DNA of 29,949 nucleotides. It comes from [Eubacterium] saphenum (GTDB taxonomy: Bacteria > Bacillota > Clostridia > Oscillospirales > Ruminococcaceae). Position 1 is the stretch's first letter, and the number at the start of each line of letters is the position of its first letter. The stretch lies in contig SFJQ01000010.1 in assembly GCA_004555855.1 (NCBI GenBank), positions 1-29,949 of the forward strand, given 5' to 3'. A model generated the notes under the pieces. It searched no databases. It saw nothing but the letters and a program-made list of their open reading frames with translations, and had not been told where the DNA came from. The translations under genes were made by a program, and so were the position numbers. This document shows positions 1 through 8,800 of this stretch, in pieces.

Positions 1-59
1 AAGCAATTTTTGGAAGTGCGTTTCGCGTTTTTGAAAGAAAAATTGTACAATATTTATGC

Positions 60-86
60 AAGGCGCGTTTTTTAAAGCGCTTTTTT
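60..86 (+). terminator. Probable terminator of a gene left of the window
   Basis: A short GC-rich stem (GCGC at 63-66 pairing with GCGC at 77-80, extended by A/T and G-T pairs outward) is followed by six T at 81-86. The loop is T-rich and about 10 bases. It would end a plus-strand transcript that begins outside the window. The stem is short, so this is only moderately supported. Confidence 0.4.
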
Positions 87-126
87 AAGTATTATGCCGA
101 ATTTTTGCAAGTTGGCGAAAAATCGC

Positions 127-155
127 TTGCAAAAACGAGCTTTAGGTGATATAAT
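127..155 (+). promoter_or_regulatory. SigmaA-type promoter of the aminotransferase gene
   Basis: A -35 box TTGCAA at 127-132 and a perfect -10 box TATAAT at 150-155 are separated by exactly 17 bases. A TG one base before the -10 box makes it an extended -10 promoter. The predicted start of transcription is near 162, which leaves a leader of about 45 bases before the ATG at 207. It also rules out a possible upstream start codon at 159, which would lie at or before the transcript start. Confidence 0.8.
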
Positions 156-206
156 AATGTGTGGACTGAAGATTGTTATTATTATTTCCCGAAGGGAGTT
201 TATTTT

Positions 207-1481
207 ATGAAATACAGCGAAATGAACAAAGAACAGCTCCTCGCCGAAAAACAAGCGGTTTCGGCACTCTATGAGGATTACAAGAAAAAAGGGCTGAACC
301 TCACGATGGCTCGCGGTATCCCCGCGCCCGAGCAGCTCGATTTGTCCATCAATATGCTTCTGCACTGCCTTGACGGCGACTATAAGTCAAGAAGCGGCGC
401 GGACTGCCGTTCCTATGGCGTGCTCGACGGTATCCCCGAGGCAAAAGAGCTGTTTATGGAAATGCTCCACGTCGGCTCGGACGAGGTTATCGTCGGCGGC
501 AACTCCTCGCTTCAGATGATGTACGATACCATCATCAGAGCGCTCCAGCTCGGCGTTCTCGGAAGCGATAAGCCGTGGGGCAAAAACGACAAGGTAAAGT
601 TCCTTTGCCCCGCGCCCGGCTATGACAGACACTTCGCGATGTGCGAGGCGCTCGGTATCGAGATGATTACCGTGCCTTACAAAGCGGACGGACCGGATAT
701 GGATATGATTGAAAAGTATGTCGCGGAGGACGAGGAAATCAAGGGCGTCTGGTGCGTTCCGCAGTACTCAAATCCTACCGGCATCACCTATTCGGACGAG
801 GTTGTCCGCCGTTTCGCGAACCTCAAGCCCAAAGCTAAGGATTTCCGCATTTTCTGGGACAACGCTTACTGCGTTCATCACCTTTACGACAACGACCGCG
901 ACCATCTCCTCAACATCATCGATGAGTGCAAAAAAGCAGGCAACCCGAATATGGTTTTCGAGTTCGCGTCAACCTCGAAGATTTCGTTCCCCGGAGGCGG
1001 TCTTGCGGTAATCTGCGCTTCCAAGGACAACATCGATTTCATCAAGAAGCAGATGGCGTTTCAGACTATCGGTTTTGATAAGCTCAACCAGCTTCGTCAC
1101 GCGAAGTATTTCAAGGATTTCGAGGGTATCGAAAAGCACATGCAGGCGCATGCGGCGATTATCAGACCGAAATTCGAGGTTGTGAAATATATGCTCGAGA
1201 AGGAGCTTGCCCCGCGTGGTATCGGCGAGTGGACGAACCCCAAGGGCGGCTATTTCATCTCGTTCAACGCGCCTGAGGGCTGCGCTAAGAGAATTGTTGC
1301 GCTTGCAAAGGAAGCGGGCGTTGTTATGACAAACGCGGGCGCAACCTACCCCTACGGCAATGACCCCCACGACAGCAATATAAGAATAGCCCCGACCTTC
1401 CCGTCCGTGGACGATTTGAGAAAGGCTATGGAGCTGTTCTGCGTATGCGTAAGACTTGCGTATCTTGAGAAGAACGCCTGA
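207..1481 (+). CDS. PLP-dependent class I/II-fold aminotransferase (aspartate aminotransferase-like)
   Basis: A 424-residue fold-type I aminotransferase, cytoplasmic, expected to move an amino group between an amino acid and a 2-oxo acid using pyridoxal phosphate. Visible landmarks are the YSNPTG segment (Asn189), the FWDNAY segment (Asp218 for the pyridine nitrogen, Tyr221) and the Schiff-base lysine Lys258 in STSKISFPGGG. The early MARGIPAPEQLDLS segment and overall look match the MocR-like aspartate aminotransferase family (Pfam PF12897) rather than classical AspC, so aspartate is the likely donor but the substrate is inferred. The start at 207 has GAAGGGAG 8 bases upstream; the reading frame is open further upstream but without a ribosome binding site. 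The gene stands alone and ends directly against a convergent gene. Confidence 0.88.
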   Translation: MKYSEMNKEQLLAEKQAVSALYEDYKKKGLNLTMARGIPAPEQLDLSINMLLHCLDGDYKSRSGADCRSYGVLDGIPEAKELFMEMLHVGSDEVIVGGNSSLQMMYDTIIRALQLGVLGSDKPWGKNDKVKFLCPAPGYDRHFAMCEALGIEMITVPYKADGPDMDMIEKYVAEDEEIKGVWCVPQYSNPTGITYSDEVVRRFANLKPKAKDFRIFWDNAYCVHHLYDNDRDHLLNIIDECKKAGNPNMVFEFASTSKISFPGGGLAVICASKDNIDFIKKQMAFQTIGFDKLNQLRHAKYFKDFEGIEKHMQAHAAIIRPKFEVVKYMLEKELAPRGIGEWTNPKGGYFISFNAPEGCAKRIVALAKEAGVVMTNAGATYPYGNDPHDSNIRIAPTFPSVDDLRKAMELFCVCVRLAYLEKNA

Positions 1482-2165
1482 TTAAAAGCGGAAACGCCTG
1501 TTGTTGTTTTCGATTTCTTTGGCATTTTGCTCGGCGATGATATTGCGGAAAGCGTCCTCTATCGACGGTTTATCGAACGACGGGATTCCCTTTTCACGGA
1601 GCGCTTTGTCAAGCCCCTGCGCCCGCAAATCGTCAACAATTTGCGAGAGCTTGCCGAACGGCGTGTCCTCGAACGGCTGAGATGTTTTTGCGCCGGGGAA
1701 AACGTATTTGAACTCGTATTCATCGCGCGTTGTCCGAACGAAAACCGTGTAGCCGTGCGGGAAAAAGTGCAGGAATTTCAGCGGCTCATAGTCGATTACC
1801 ACGACTTCCTTGTAGAAAATTATCGTCGCGCCGCGGTTTTTACGAGATACCGTAAACTCGCGCCCCGTCGCGCTCCAGCTGTATTTTTCACCGCCGCGAA
1901 GAATGCTTAAAATCGTGCCGCAGATGAAAATTATTCCCGCGAAGCAAGCGAAAATCAAGTTTTCTGCATCTTCGTTTCCCTGAACCCAATCCCGTAGAGC
2001 TTTCACAATATTTCCCGCGAAAAATCCAAATATAAAAGCCGTTATTACGACAGTTATGACGGTTTTTTTCTTGGAACACGCAAGGTGAAGCGTTCCCGAG
2101 CCGAGATTTACCTTTTCGGGGTGCGGGATTTCGGCGTTTTCGGGGTGGTTGAAGTCAACGTTCAT
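1482..2165 (-). CDS. Two-helix membrane protein with a PH-like domain (paralogue A)
   Basis: A 227-residue protein of unknown function, third gene of a minus-strand operon. It has two hydrophobic helices at about 35-54 and 69-88, then a cytoplasmic beta-rich domain at about 93-157 (YSWSATGREFTVSRKN to YKYVFP-like end), then a charged tail that ends in an Asn/Arg-rich segment. The domain aligns by eye with both halves of the next gene upstream. Its size and its place just after a two-helix hairpin recall bacterial PH (YcxB/bPH-type) domains; this is inference. The ATG at 2165 has GGAGG close upstream and overlaps the preceding stop by 11 bases. A start at 2195 is open but lies deep inside the preceding gene. 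The stop codon abuts the stop of the aminotransferase gene with no spacer. Confidence 0.75.
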   Translation of the reverse strand: MNVDFNHPENAEIPHPEKVNLGSGTLHLACSKKKTVITVVITAFIFGFFAGNIVKALRDWVQGNEDAENLIFACFAGIIFICGTILSILRGGEKYSWSATGREFTVSRKNRGATIIFYKEVVVIDYEPLKFLHFFPHGYTVFVRTTRDEYEFKYVFPGAKTSQPFEDTPFGKLSQIVDDLRAQGLDKALREKGIPSFDKPSIEDAFRNIIAEQNAKEIENNNRRFRF

Positions 2166-3240
2166 TTTTTCCTCCGTTTTTCTCGAAAACCGCAAACGGT
2201 GTTTCGCAAAGCAGTTTCATCTGAAAGGGCTTCGGGTAAATATAGCGGAATTTCAGCGTTTTGTCCGCGGTTTTTATCAGCACAGCCGCGCCGAAAAGCC
2301 CCCGTTTGTACACAATTCCCTGTGCCTCGCACAGCTTAATTCGCGTGAGTTTTCCATCGCCGTTTGCTTGGCGAATAACAAATTCTTGGTTATCCGAGCG
2401 GTAGCGGTAAAGCTCGCCTTTGATGAGCGTCACGATGCACGCGATTAAGCCAACAAGCGCGATTTCTGCAAACGCCACGATGTAGTAAAGCTGCATTTTC
2501 GTTATTATCGGCAGCGCGCCGAGCAAAATGCACAAAACCGCAAGCCCAAGCATCACGGCGGTCTTTTTCGCCGACATCGCAAGCCGCACGCTTTGCTGCT
2601 CGGGGAGCTTCGGTTTCTCGGCGATTTGCTCACGGATTATCTCAAACGGCAGATTTTTCTCCGCTATCCGGTGACGAAAGCGCGGGAAAACGTACTTGTA
2701 GGTGAAAAAGCCGCTTTTGGTTTCGATTGTGACGTAAAAGCCGTTGTCGAACCACAAGAATTTGTGCGGGCAATAGTCTACGCTCAAAATGTCCTTGTAG
2801 AAAAAGTGCGCTACTCCGCCCTTGCCGTTCTTTCGCGAGAACCAAAATTCGCGCTGATTTGCTTGGTATTTGTACTCGTTTCCGCTGCGCAGATACGCCA
2901 TAATCGGCGTCATTATCACGATATATCCAAGCGTTATGAAAATAACCGGATATGTTGCGGTAATCAGCGATGTCGGCAAAAACGCGATGTAGGTTATCAG
3001 GAAAAAAATCTCCAGCAACGTTGTCGGCACGACAGCTGCCGCGCAGATTTTTGGGGCAGCTCCCGATTTTACAATGAAAAACGAGCCTTTCGCGATTATT
3101 TCCCGCTCGTTTTTCGCGCGCTCCCGGTTGATTATTTCAAGCTCGGTGAGCTGTTTTTCGCGCTCACTTTCGGTTATCCGTAAATTTTCGGCGGCGTAGC
3201 CCTCGACTGTCGGGGAAAGGCGCGGTTTTTCGTTTGGCAT
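2155..3240 (-). CDS. Four-helix membrane protein with two PH-like domains (duplicated paralogue B)
   Basis: A 361-residue protein with an internal duplication: a charged, probably coiled-coil N-terminus (about 20-50), helices near 65-87 and 92-116, a PH-like domain at about 121-186, then a second helix pair near 227-246 and 253-273 and a second PH-like domain at about 277-337. The two halves share the pattern Y-K/R-Y, a REF/QEF strand and a closing F-x-Y-x-Y-P strand. Function is unknown; a membrane-anchored binding or scaffold role would be typical of such domains but is not shown. The ATG at 3240 has AAGGAAG upstream. A GTG at 3258, overlapping the previous stop, is possible but has a poor ribosome binding site. 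The gene overlaps paralogue A by 11 bases, which suggests translational coupling. Confidence 0.75.
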   Translation of the reverse strand: MPNEKPRLSPTVEGYAAENLRITESEREKQLTELEIINRERAKNEREIIAKGSFFIVKSGAAPKICAAAVVPTTLLEIFFLITYIAFLPTSLITATYPVIFITLGYIVIMTPIMAYLRSGNEYKYQANQREFWFSRKNGKGGVAHFFYKDILSVDYCPHKFLWFDNGFYVTIETKSGFFTYKYVFPRFRHRIAEKNLPFEIIREQIAEKPKLPEQQSVRLAMSAKKTAVMLGLAVLCILLGALPIITKMQLYYIVAFAEIALVGLIACIVTLIKGELYRYRSDNQEFVIRQANGDGKLTRIKLCEAQGIVYKRGLFGAAVLIKTADKTLKFRYIYPKPFQMKLLCETPFAVFEKNGGKNER

Positions 3241-3254
3241 AACGCTTCCTTTCG

Positions 3255-3989
3255 TCACTTTTTCTTTACGGAAACCTCGGGCATCTCCGAGCTTTGTGCA
3301 AAAAGCGCTTCAACTCGCTCCTCGGTTGTCCTTTTACTCGCGCGCGCTTTTTCGATATCCTCGCGCCCGAGCGCATTATAGGACTTGTTTTTGATATCGG
3401 CAAGCTTTGCTGCTTCATCGGCACGGCGATTTTCGATAATCTGCATTCGCTCTTTTATAATGTAGAACGGCGTGGTTTTCTCGGACTGATACTGTCCATC
3501 AAACGTTACCGCATACTGCTTAACGCTGTTTCCGATGTGAATTTCAACATCGTAGCCGTGGATTTTCCCGAAAATGCTTCTCGGCGAGAAATTTACCGCG
3601 CTTACATCGTTATATCTGATTGTGTGCATTGTTCCGCCGATATTCGCGGTGAAAAGCTCCTCGGTTGCCGAAAAGGTACACTCAAAGCCGCTCTTGGTGT
3701 AAGCTGTTCCGACCCTGAATATCAGGTAGCTCACGGCTGTCGCAAGAAGGAAGATAACCGCGCCCGCCATCGCGTAGAAAAGCGGGTTTGTATCGTTCGG
3801 CGAGGACTCCATCATACTTCTCAGGAAAATCGTTCCTCCTGCAAGTCCTCCGAGCGAGCCTGCGATGAAAATTATCGTGAAAATAAGTATCAGAGCCTTT
3901 TCGGATTTGTAGGGCGCGCGGAATTTTCCGCTTTCCGAAAAGCCAAAGCGCCCTTTGTCTTCTGCATTGGTGTAATTTTGTTCAAGCAT
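3255..3989 (-). CDS. Two-helix membrane protein with a PH-like domain (paralogue C)
   Basis: A 244-residue protein, first gene of the three-gene operon. It has a polar N-terminus, helices at about 31-57 and 70-92, a PH-like beta domain at about 103-165 (CTFSATEELF onward), and an alpha-helical charged tail. The layout matches paralogues A and B, though this copy is the most diverged. The ATG at 3989 is preceded by AGGAAGGAG. The open frame continues to 4172, but that stretch contains the promoter, so the longer form is excluded. Function is unknown. The promoter and spacing mean the three proteins should be made together, perhaps as one membrane complex (inference). Confidence 0.75.
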   Translation of the reverse strand: MLEQNYTNAEDKGRFGFSESGKFRAPYKSEKALILIFTIIFIAGSLGGLAGGTIFLRSMMESSPNDTNPLFYAMAGAVIFLLATAVSYLIFRVGTAYTKSGFECTFSATEELFTANIGGTMHTIRYNDVSAVNFSPRSIFGKIHGYDVEIHIGNSVKQYAVTFDGQYQSEKTTPFYIIKERMQIIENRRADEAAKLADIKNKSYNALGREDIEKARASKRTTEERVEALFAQSSEMPEVSVKKK

Positions 3990-4025
3990 TGCTAAGCTCC
4001 TTCCTGAAAATTTGTTTATGCCCAT

Positions 4026-4054
4026 ATTATACCAAATTCTCGGGCGAGTGTCAA
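4026..4054 (-). promoter_or_regulatory. Perfect-consensus sigmaA promoter of the PH-like membrane operon
   Basis: On the minus strand, TTGACA (4049-4054) and TATAAT (4026-4031) are separated by exactly 17 bases (4032-4048). Both hexamers match the consensus at all six positions. The start of transcription should fall near 4019, about 30 bases before the ATG at 3989. No operator-like repeat overlaps it, which suggests strong, largely constitutive expression. Confidence 0.9.
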
Positions 4055-4089
4055 TATAACAATATGTAAAATTTAAGGCGGTGATTTTT

Positions 4090-5331
4090 GTGGAAGCGTA
4101 TGAATGCTTTCGCGATTTGGCGATTATTTTAATTGCGGCAAAGCTCTTGGGACTGCTTGCAAAAAAGCTCAAGGCTCCGCAGGTTGTCGGGCAGATTTTG
4201 GCGGGACTTCTTATCGGTCCGTCGCTTCTGGGCTGGGTTCAGCAGTCGGATTTTATCGTTATGCTTGCGGAAATCGGCGTCGTGTTGCTGATGTTCTCGG
4301 CGGGACTTGAAACGAATTTGAAGGAGCTGGTAAAAACAGGCCCCGTTGCCCTCACGATAGCCTGCGCGGGCGTTTTTGTGCCGCTGGTTCTCGGGTGGCT
4401 TTTGTACAGCGCTTTCTTCGGGTTCGCGCCGTTCGGCTCGGACGAGTTTTTCCGCGGGGTGTTCATCGGCACGATTATGACCGCAACCTCCGTCAGTATC
4501 ACGGTTCAGACGCTCCGTGAGCTTGGGCATCTCAAAGGCAGAGTCGGTACAATCATCGTTTCTTCGGCGATTATCGACGACGTTATCGGCATAATTGTAC
4601 TCACGTTTGTCATCGGTTTCCGTTCCTCCGACGCAAAGCCGGTTGACGTCATTATCAAGACGCTGCTGTTTATCGTATTCAGCGTTGTTGTGGGATTTTT
4701 GGTTTACTTTTTGTTCAAATTCCTCGACAAGCTCGCTCCTCATCACCGCAGAATCCCGATTTTCGGACTTGCGCTTTGCTTTGCGATGGCTTTTTGCGCG
4801 GAGAAATTGTTCGGAATTGCCGATATCACGGGCGCTTATGTCGCGGGAATTATCCTGTGCAATCTGCGTGACGCGGAGTATATTGCGGGCAAAATGGACA
4901 TCTCGAGCTATATGCTTTTCGGGCCGGTATTTTTTGCTTCAATCGGGCTCAAAACCAACTTTGACGGATTTTCACTTCAGCTGTTGTGGTTCTCGCTTGC
5001 GTTTGTTGTGGTGGCGATGGTGGCTAAGATTATCGGCTGCGGGCTGATGGCGAAAGCGTGGAAATTAAGCAACATGGACGCGCTCAAAGTCGGCGTGGGA
5101 ATGATGACGCGCGGCGAGGTTGCCCTTATCGTGTCGCAGAAGGGGCTGTCCGTGGGAATGGTTTCGCCGGAGTATTTCACGTCCGTTATCCTCCTGATTT
5201 TGTGCAGCTCTATCGTGTCGCCGATTATCATGAAGCTCCTCTACCGCGGCGAGAAAAAGCCCGACCACTCTCACCCGTCCGGTGAAAATCCCGACCTTGA
5301 TGAAACCGAGATTGTCTACTCGGACTATTAA
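4090..5331 (+). CDS. CPA2-family cation/proton antiporter (Na+/H+ exchanger domain)
   Basis: A 413-residue integral membrane protein made almost entirely of hydrophobic helices, matching the Na+/H+ exchanger family (Pfam PF00999, KefB/GerN-like branch). Signature stretches are GQILAGLLIGPSLLG near 34-48, FSAGLETN near 69-76 and SSAIIDDVIG near 158-167, whose Asp163-Asp164 pair is the expected ion-binding motif. There is no C-terminal TrkA-N/RCK domain, only an acidic tail of about 25 residues, so it is not a full-length Kef system. It should exchange Na+ or K+ for protons; the ion cannot be told from sequence. I place the start at GTG 4090, 6-7 bases after AAGGCGGTGA; the alternative GTG at 4081 lies within that ribosome binding site. 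Confidence 0.88.
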   Translation: MEAYECFRDLAIILIAAKLLGLLAKKLKAPQVVGQILAGLLIGPSLLGWVQQSDFIVMLAEIGVVLLMFSAGLETNLKELVKTGPVALTIACAGVFVPLVLGWLLYSAFFGFAPFGSDEFFRGVFIGTIMTATSVSITVQTLRELGHLKGRVGTIIVSSAIIDDVIGIIVLTFVIGFRSSDAKPVDVIIKTLLFIVFSVVVGFLVYFLFKFLDKLAPHHRRIPIFGLALCFAMAFCAEKLFGIADITGAYVAGIILCNLRDAEYIAGKMDISSYMLFGPVFFASIGLKTNFDGFSLQLLWFSLAFVVVAMVAKIIGCGLMAKAWKLSNMDALKVGVGMMTRGEVALIVSQKGLSVGMVSPEYFTSVILLILCSSIVSPIIMKLLYRGEKKPDHSHPSGENPDLDETEIVYSDY

Positions 5332-5341
5332 ATACAAGAAG

Positions 5342-5375
5342 CCCGCCGTGCTGAAAAACTCGGCGGGTTGTTTTT
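5342..5375 (+). terminator. Intrinsic terminator after the antiporter gene
   Basis: CCCGCCG at 5342-5348 pairs perfectly with CGGCGGG at 5361-5367, with a 12-base loop, followed by a T-rich tract (TTGTTTTT) to 5375. It begins 10 bases after the antiporter stop codon. Confidence 0.85.
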
Positions 5376-5457
5376 GGCGAAGTTTGCGTGAAGCGGTCGT
5401 GGCTTCACCCGCATTTCTGCAGGGTTTGTGGCACGGAACAGGGTTTGCGCGCTCTTT

Positions 5458-5490
5458 GCAATTTTTCGGGCATCGAACCCGAAAAATTGC
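5458..5490. repeat. 13-bp perfect inverted repeat
   Basis: GCAATTTTTCGGG (5458-5470) and its exact reverse complement (5478-5490) flank a 7-base loop. It directly abuts the next, larger inverted repeat. No T-tract follows on either strand, so it is not a typical terminator. Confidence 0.85.
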
Positions 5491-5539
5491 GCGGGTGCAG
5501 TCACGAGCGTTAAAGAGGGACGCTCGCGACTGCACCCGC
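5491..5539. repeat. 20-bp inverted repeat with one mismatch
   Basis: Arms at 5491-5510 and 5520-5539 are reverse complements at 19 of 20 positions, with a 9-base loop (5511-5519). The outer part is GCGGGTGCAGTC and the inner part GAGCGT. Such a long hairpin could be a protein-binding site, a mobile-element end or part of a small RNA; nothing in the sequence decides which. Confidence 0.85.
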
Positions 5540-5572
5540 CTGTTAAGGGAAGGTTGTTCTGAGGGGTATGCG

Positions 5573-5598
5573 AATTTTTTTGCGTTCGCAAAAAAATT
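5573..5598. repeat. 12-bp perfect inverted repeat, near cruciform
   Basis: AATTTTTTTGCG (5573-5584) and CGCAAAAAAATT (5587-5598) flank only two bases. The A/T-runs make it look like a hairpin stem rather than a terminator. Confidence 0.8.
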
Positions 5599-5724
5599 GG
5601 CAATGGTTGCAAACGCGTAATCTAAGTCGGTTTGTAAACAAATAGATTGAGATAATCTATTTTTATGATTTGACGGCTTCGCCTTCAGTATTGTCGCTTC
5701 GCTCCAGTGCCTCCGGCGGCTTGA

Positions 5725-5748
5725 AACCTTTTTCTGAAGAAAAAGGTT
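5725..5748. repeat. 10-bp perfect inverted repeat
   Basis: AACCTTTTTC (5725-5734) and GAAAAAGGTT (5739-5748) flank a four-base loop. It lies in the part of the spacer that most resembles dispersed intergenic repeat sequence. Confidence 0.75.
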
Positions 5749-5807
5749 AAGGAAACCGAAGGTTTCACTGGCTTCCAAAAAGACTTTTTTCGCTTCGCGG
5801 GAAAATT

Positions 5808-8800
5808 TCAGTTCAGCTGCTCCCGCCTGTTCTTTATCAGGAACACCGACAGCACCTTCGACAAAAATACCAGCGAATCAATCTGCTCCTGCGTCCAGAA
5901 ACGATTTTCCCTGCACTCGTCAAACCCGACAAATCCCTTGAACTCACCATTGTCCAAAATCGCGCACTGCAGCATCGATTTTATCCCCTGCGGCTCCAAA
6001 ATCGCCCTCGTCGGCTCGTCAAGCTCGCTTATATCCCGACAGTAGAAAATCCCTTCGTCATTCATATTCTCGCGGTAATGCCCGCCGAGGTCCTCCTCAT
6101 ACGAAACATTCTGAAGCATGTCAATCTCAGGCGCCACGTCCTTTGCACACCACTCAAACGTGTTCGAGCAATACGCTCCGTCCTCGCTGTCTTCGAAAAT
6201 ATAAACCCTGCTCACATCAAAGTTTTCTCCGACAAACCGCAGCGCCTGATTTATGCACGCGTTCAGGTCCGTTCCCGAATACAACAGGCTGAAAATCCGC
6301 ATTATCAGCGGCACCGCGCCGTTCGGGTTCGCGCTCAGCACAACGTCCCGTCCCTTTTTAACCGCTTCCTCCGTGCGATAGGTTATCTCATTCATCAGGT
6401 TCGCGTCAAACAGAACAACGCAGTTTTTGCCGCGGTTTTTCGCCTGATAAAGCGCGCTGTCCGCTTGCTTTAAGAGCTGACGGTAATCGCGGTTGTCGGG
6501 ATTTGCAATCGATATTCCGATACTGCTCTTTATTCCGTCCAGCTGAGGAATGTTGATTTGCGACACTTTCTTGAGAATTTGATTTCCCTTTTTCTCGGCA
6601 AGCGCCGCCGTTGCGTGAGGAACGAACACGAAATACTCGTCGCCGCCGTATCTTCCCACGATATCCGAGTCGCGGAAAACCGCTTTCACCGTTGTCGCGA
6701 ACATCTTCAGAAATTCATCGCCGAATATATGACCGAAACGGTCGTTTATGCTCTTGAAATCGTCCACGTCTATCATCAGAAGCGCGCCCGAGGTGCTTCG
6801 CTTCAGCTCGTTTTTGATAAGCTCTTCGGTGGTTGCCTTGTTGTAGATATCTACGCACAGGCTGTCGTACATCGCGCGCGACTGTATCTCCTCGATACGC
6901 GCCATCTCGTCCTCAACGTCCTCCAGCTTCCCGACAATCCTGAACACAATCCCGTCCTCGTCGCAGATGCTCCTGAAAATCGCTTTGTTCCTGCGCGGAT
7001 AGCCCCCGACAAGCATTTTCACGACAATTGTTTCCGTCAATTCTGCGTCCGACAGCTTTTTCAGAACATTCACGAAGCGCTCTCTGTCCTCCTCGCAGAG
7101 CTTCGAGAACACGGAAATATCCTTCGTTACTCCCGAAAGCGTTACGGGAAGCGTTTCGCCGTCGTCCGAGCCTTGGTAATATGTAAGCTCGTCGATATCG
7201 GGCGAATAGCTGAAAATCGTCACGTTAACCTCGCTGATAAGCACCTGATACATCTGGTCGCGGACAGCCTCCTGCTTGCGCGACTCTATCTGCTCGCTTA
7301 TATCCGAAATTACCGTGTAAACCATCGTTGCGCCGTCTTCTTCAACCGTGCTGTACGCCGCTTTTATCCAGATGTGCTTTCCGTCGGGGCGCACATACGG
7401 GAAAACCTGCTCGCCGCTTGTTCCCGCAGCAATTCTGTTTCGGTTAAGCAAACCGCCTATCGGATTGTTTTCGCTGAACAGCGTGTGCTTGTTGTTTTCG
7501 CCGAAAATCCTGTACATTTTCTCGCTCAGGTAAACGGGCAGAGTTTCGTCCTCCGTACAGCGGAAAATCCCCAGTCCCATCGGTATATGCCGAACGGTTT
7601 TCCTGAGCAGGCTGTCCGTTTTTTCGCGCTCAAGCCACTTTGCCTCGCGAACCGAATTTGCAAGCTCCGCGTCCTGTTCCATCAGCACTTTTTCCGTGAT
7701 ATCCGAAAGCGAGATGCAGATTATCGGGTTTTTGTCCGTTCCGCCTATGCGTCTGTGTATCGAGTCAAGGTAGATGATGTCGCCGTTTTTCTTGTAGCGG
7801 CGGCAAACTGCGCGCACCGGTCTGCCCGTTTTCGCAGCCTCAATGCAGGCGTTTTTAGAGATTTCCACATCATCGGGGAAAAGCTGTTCCCAGACGTTTG
7901 TGTTTTCCTCGAGATATCTGTTGTCCGCGGCGTACCCCATCAAGTTGTAGTACTCCTCGTTTACGCGGATAACCTCGAGCTTGTCGCCCGTAAATTCGTA
8001 AATTCCGAAGCCGCCGAAAATACTGCCGATGAGCTTTGACAAAACCGAATCGTTTCCGAAAATCTTGTTTATGTCAACGTCCATCTCGTAGTTTTCAACC
8101 GCAGTATCCTGCATTGTCACGCGGTTTTCGGCAAGAAGCGCCGTAAACTCGTCCTCGGGAACCGGTCTTGCAAAGTAATAGCCCTGAATGTATCCGCAGC
8201 CTATGCTTTCCAGAAACTCAAACTGCTCGCGCGTTTCCACGCCTTCTGCAAGCAGCGGCGCATTCAGCCACTTTCCCGTCCTCACAAGCGAGGTTATTAT
8301 AGCGCCGATTTTGCCGTTTTTCTCGAAGCCCTCCATAAATTTCATGTCCAGCTTCAGTACATCAAACGGCATTTTTTTCAGCGTGTTCATCGACGAAGCG
8401 CCGCCGCCGAAGCCGTCCAGCACTATCGGATATCCCGCCGAGCGCAGGTGCTTTATCGTTTCAATAAGCGTTGTCGAATTGTCCGTGAAAACGCTTTCCT
8501 TTACCTCTATTCTCAGATTTTTCGGCTCGACTTTGTATTTTCTCGCCGTCGCGTTGATTTTATCGAACATACTCGGATTGTAAAGGCTTGTGCGCGAGAT
8601 GTTTACAGACATCGGGAGCTTCCCCAGACCCTCGTCCGCGCGTTTTTTATGAAACGCGCAGGCCTGCTCCAGAACATACAAATCAAGCTCCGTGATAAAT
8701 CCGTTTTTCTCGAAAATCGGCAGGAATTTCTCGGGGAGAATTGTCCCGTGCTTCGGGTGATTCCATCGCGCAAGCGCCTCTGCGCACACGAATTTTTTTG

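Larger units (their letters stand above)
5388..5766. repeat. Gene-free stretch dense with inverted repeats
   Basis: The 476 bases between the antiporter and the c-di-GMP gene hold no credible gene; the frames that cross it are antisense or read through repeats and lack ribosome binding sites. Instead there is a string of inverted repeats: GTGAAGC/GCTTCAC (5388-5408), a 13-bp perfect stem (5458-5490), a 20-bp stem with one mismatch (5491-5539), a 12-bp perfect stem with a 2-base loop (5573-5598), a 9-bp stem (5640-5662), a 10-bp stem (5725-5748) and GAAACC/GGTTTC (5752-5766). The part from about 5670 has short GGCTTCGCC- and CTCCGGCGG-type motifs that look like dispersed intergenic repeat or MITE material. 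No T-tract follows any stem in the minus direction, so no clear terminator for the long minus operon is seen. Confidence 0.6.

Noticed and set aside
4129..4746. A 205-codon minus-strand frame opposite the antiporter gene
   Set aside because: Highly charged, repetitive, antisense shadow without a ribosome binding site; the plus frame has clear antiporter motifs.
5725..5748. Terminator of the long minus-strand operon
   Set aside because: The stem is good but no T-tract follows on the minus strand.
6558..8039. A 493-codon plus-strand open frame, and another at 8448-9629
   Set aside because: Both are antisense to the c-di-GMP gene. They have no ribosome binding site and basic, non-protein-like composition; the GC-biased codon use of the real gene explains the open frames.
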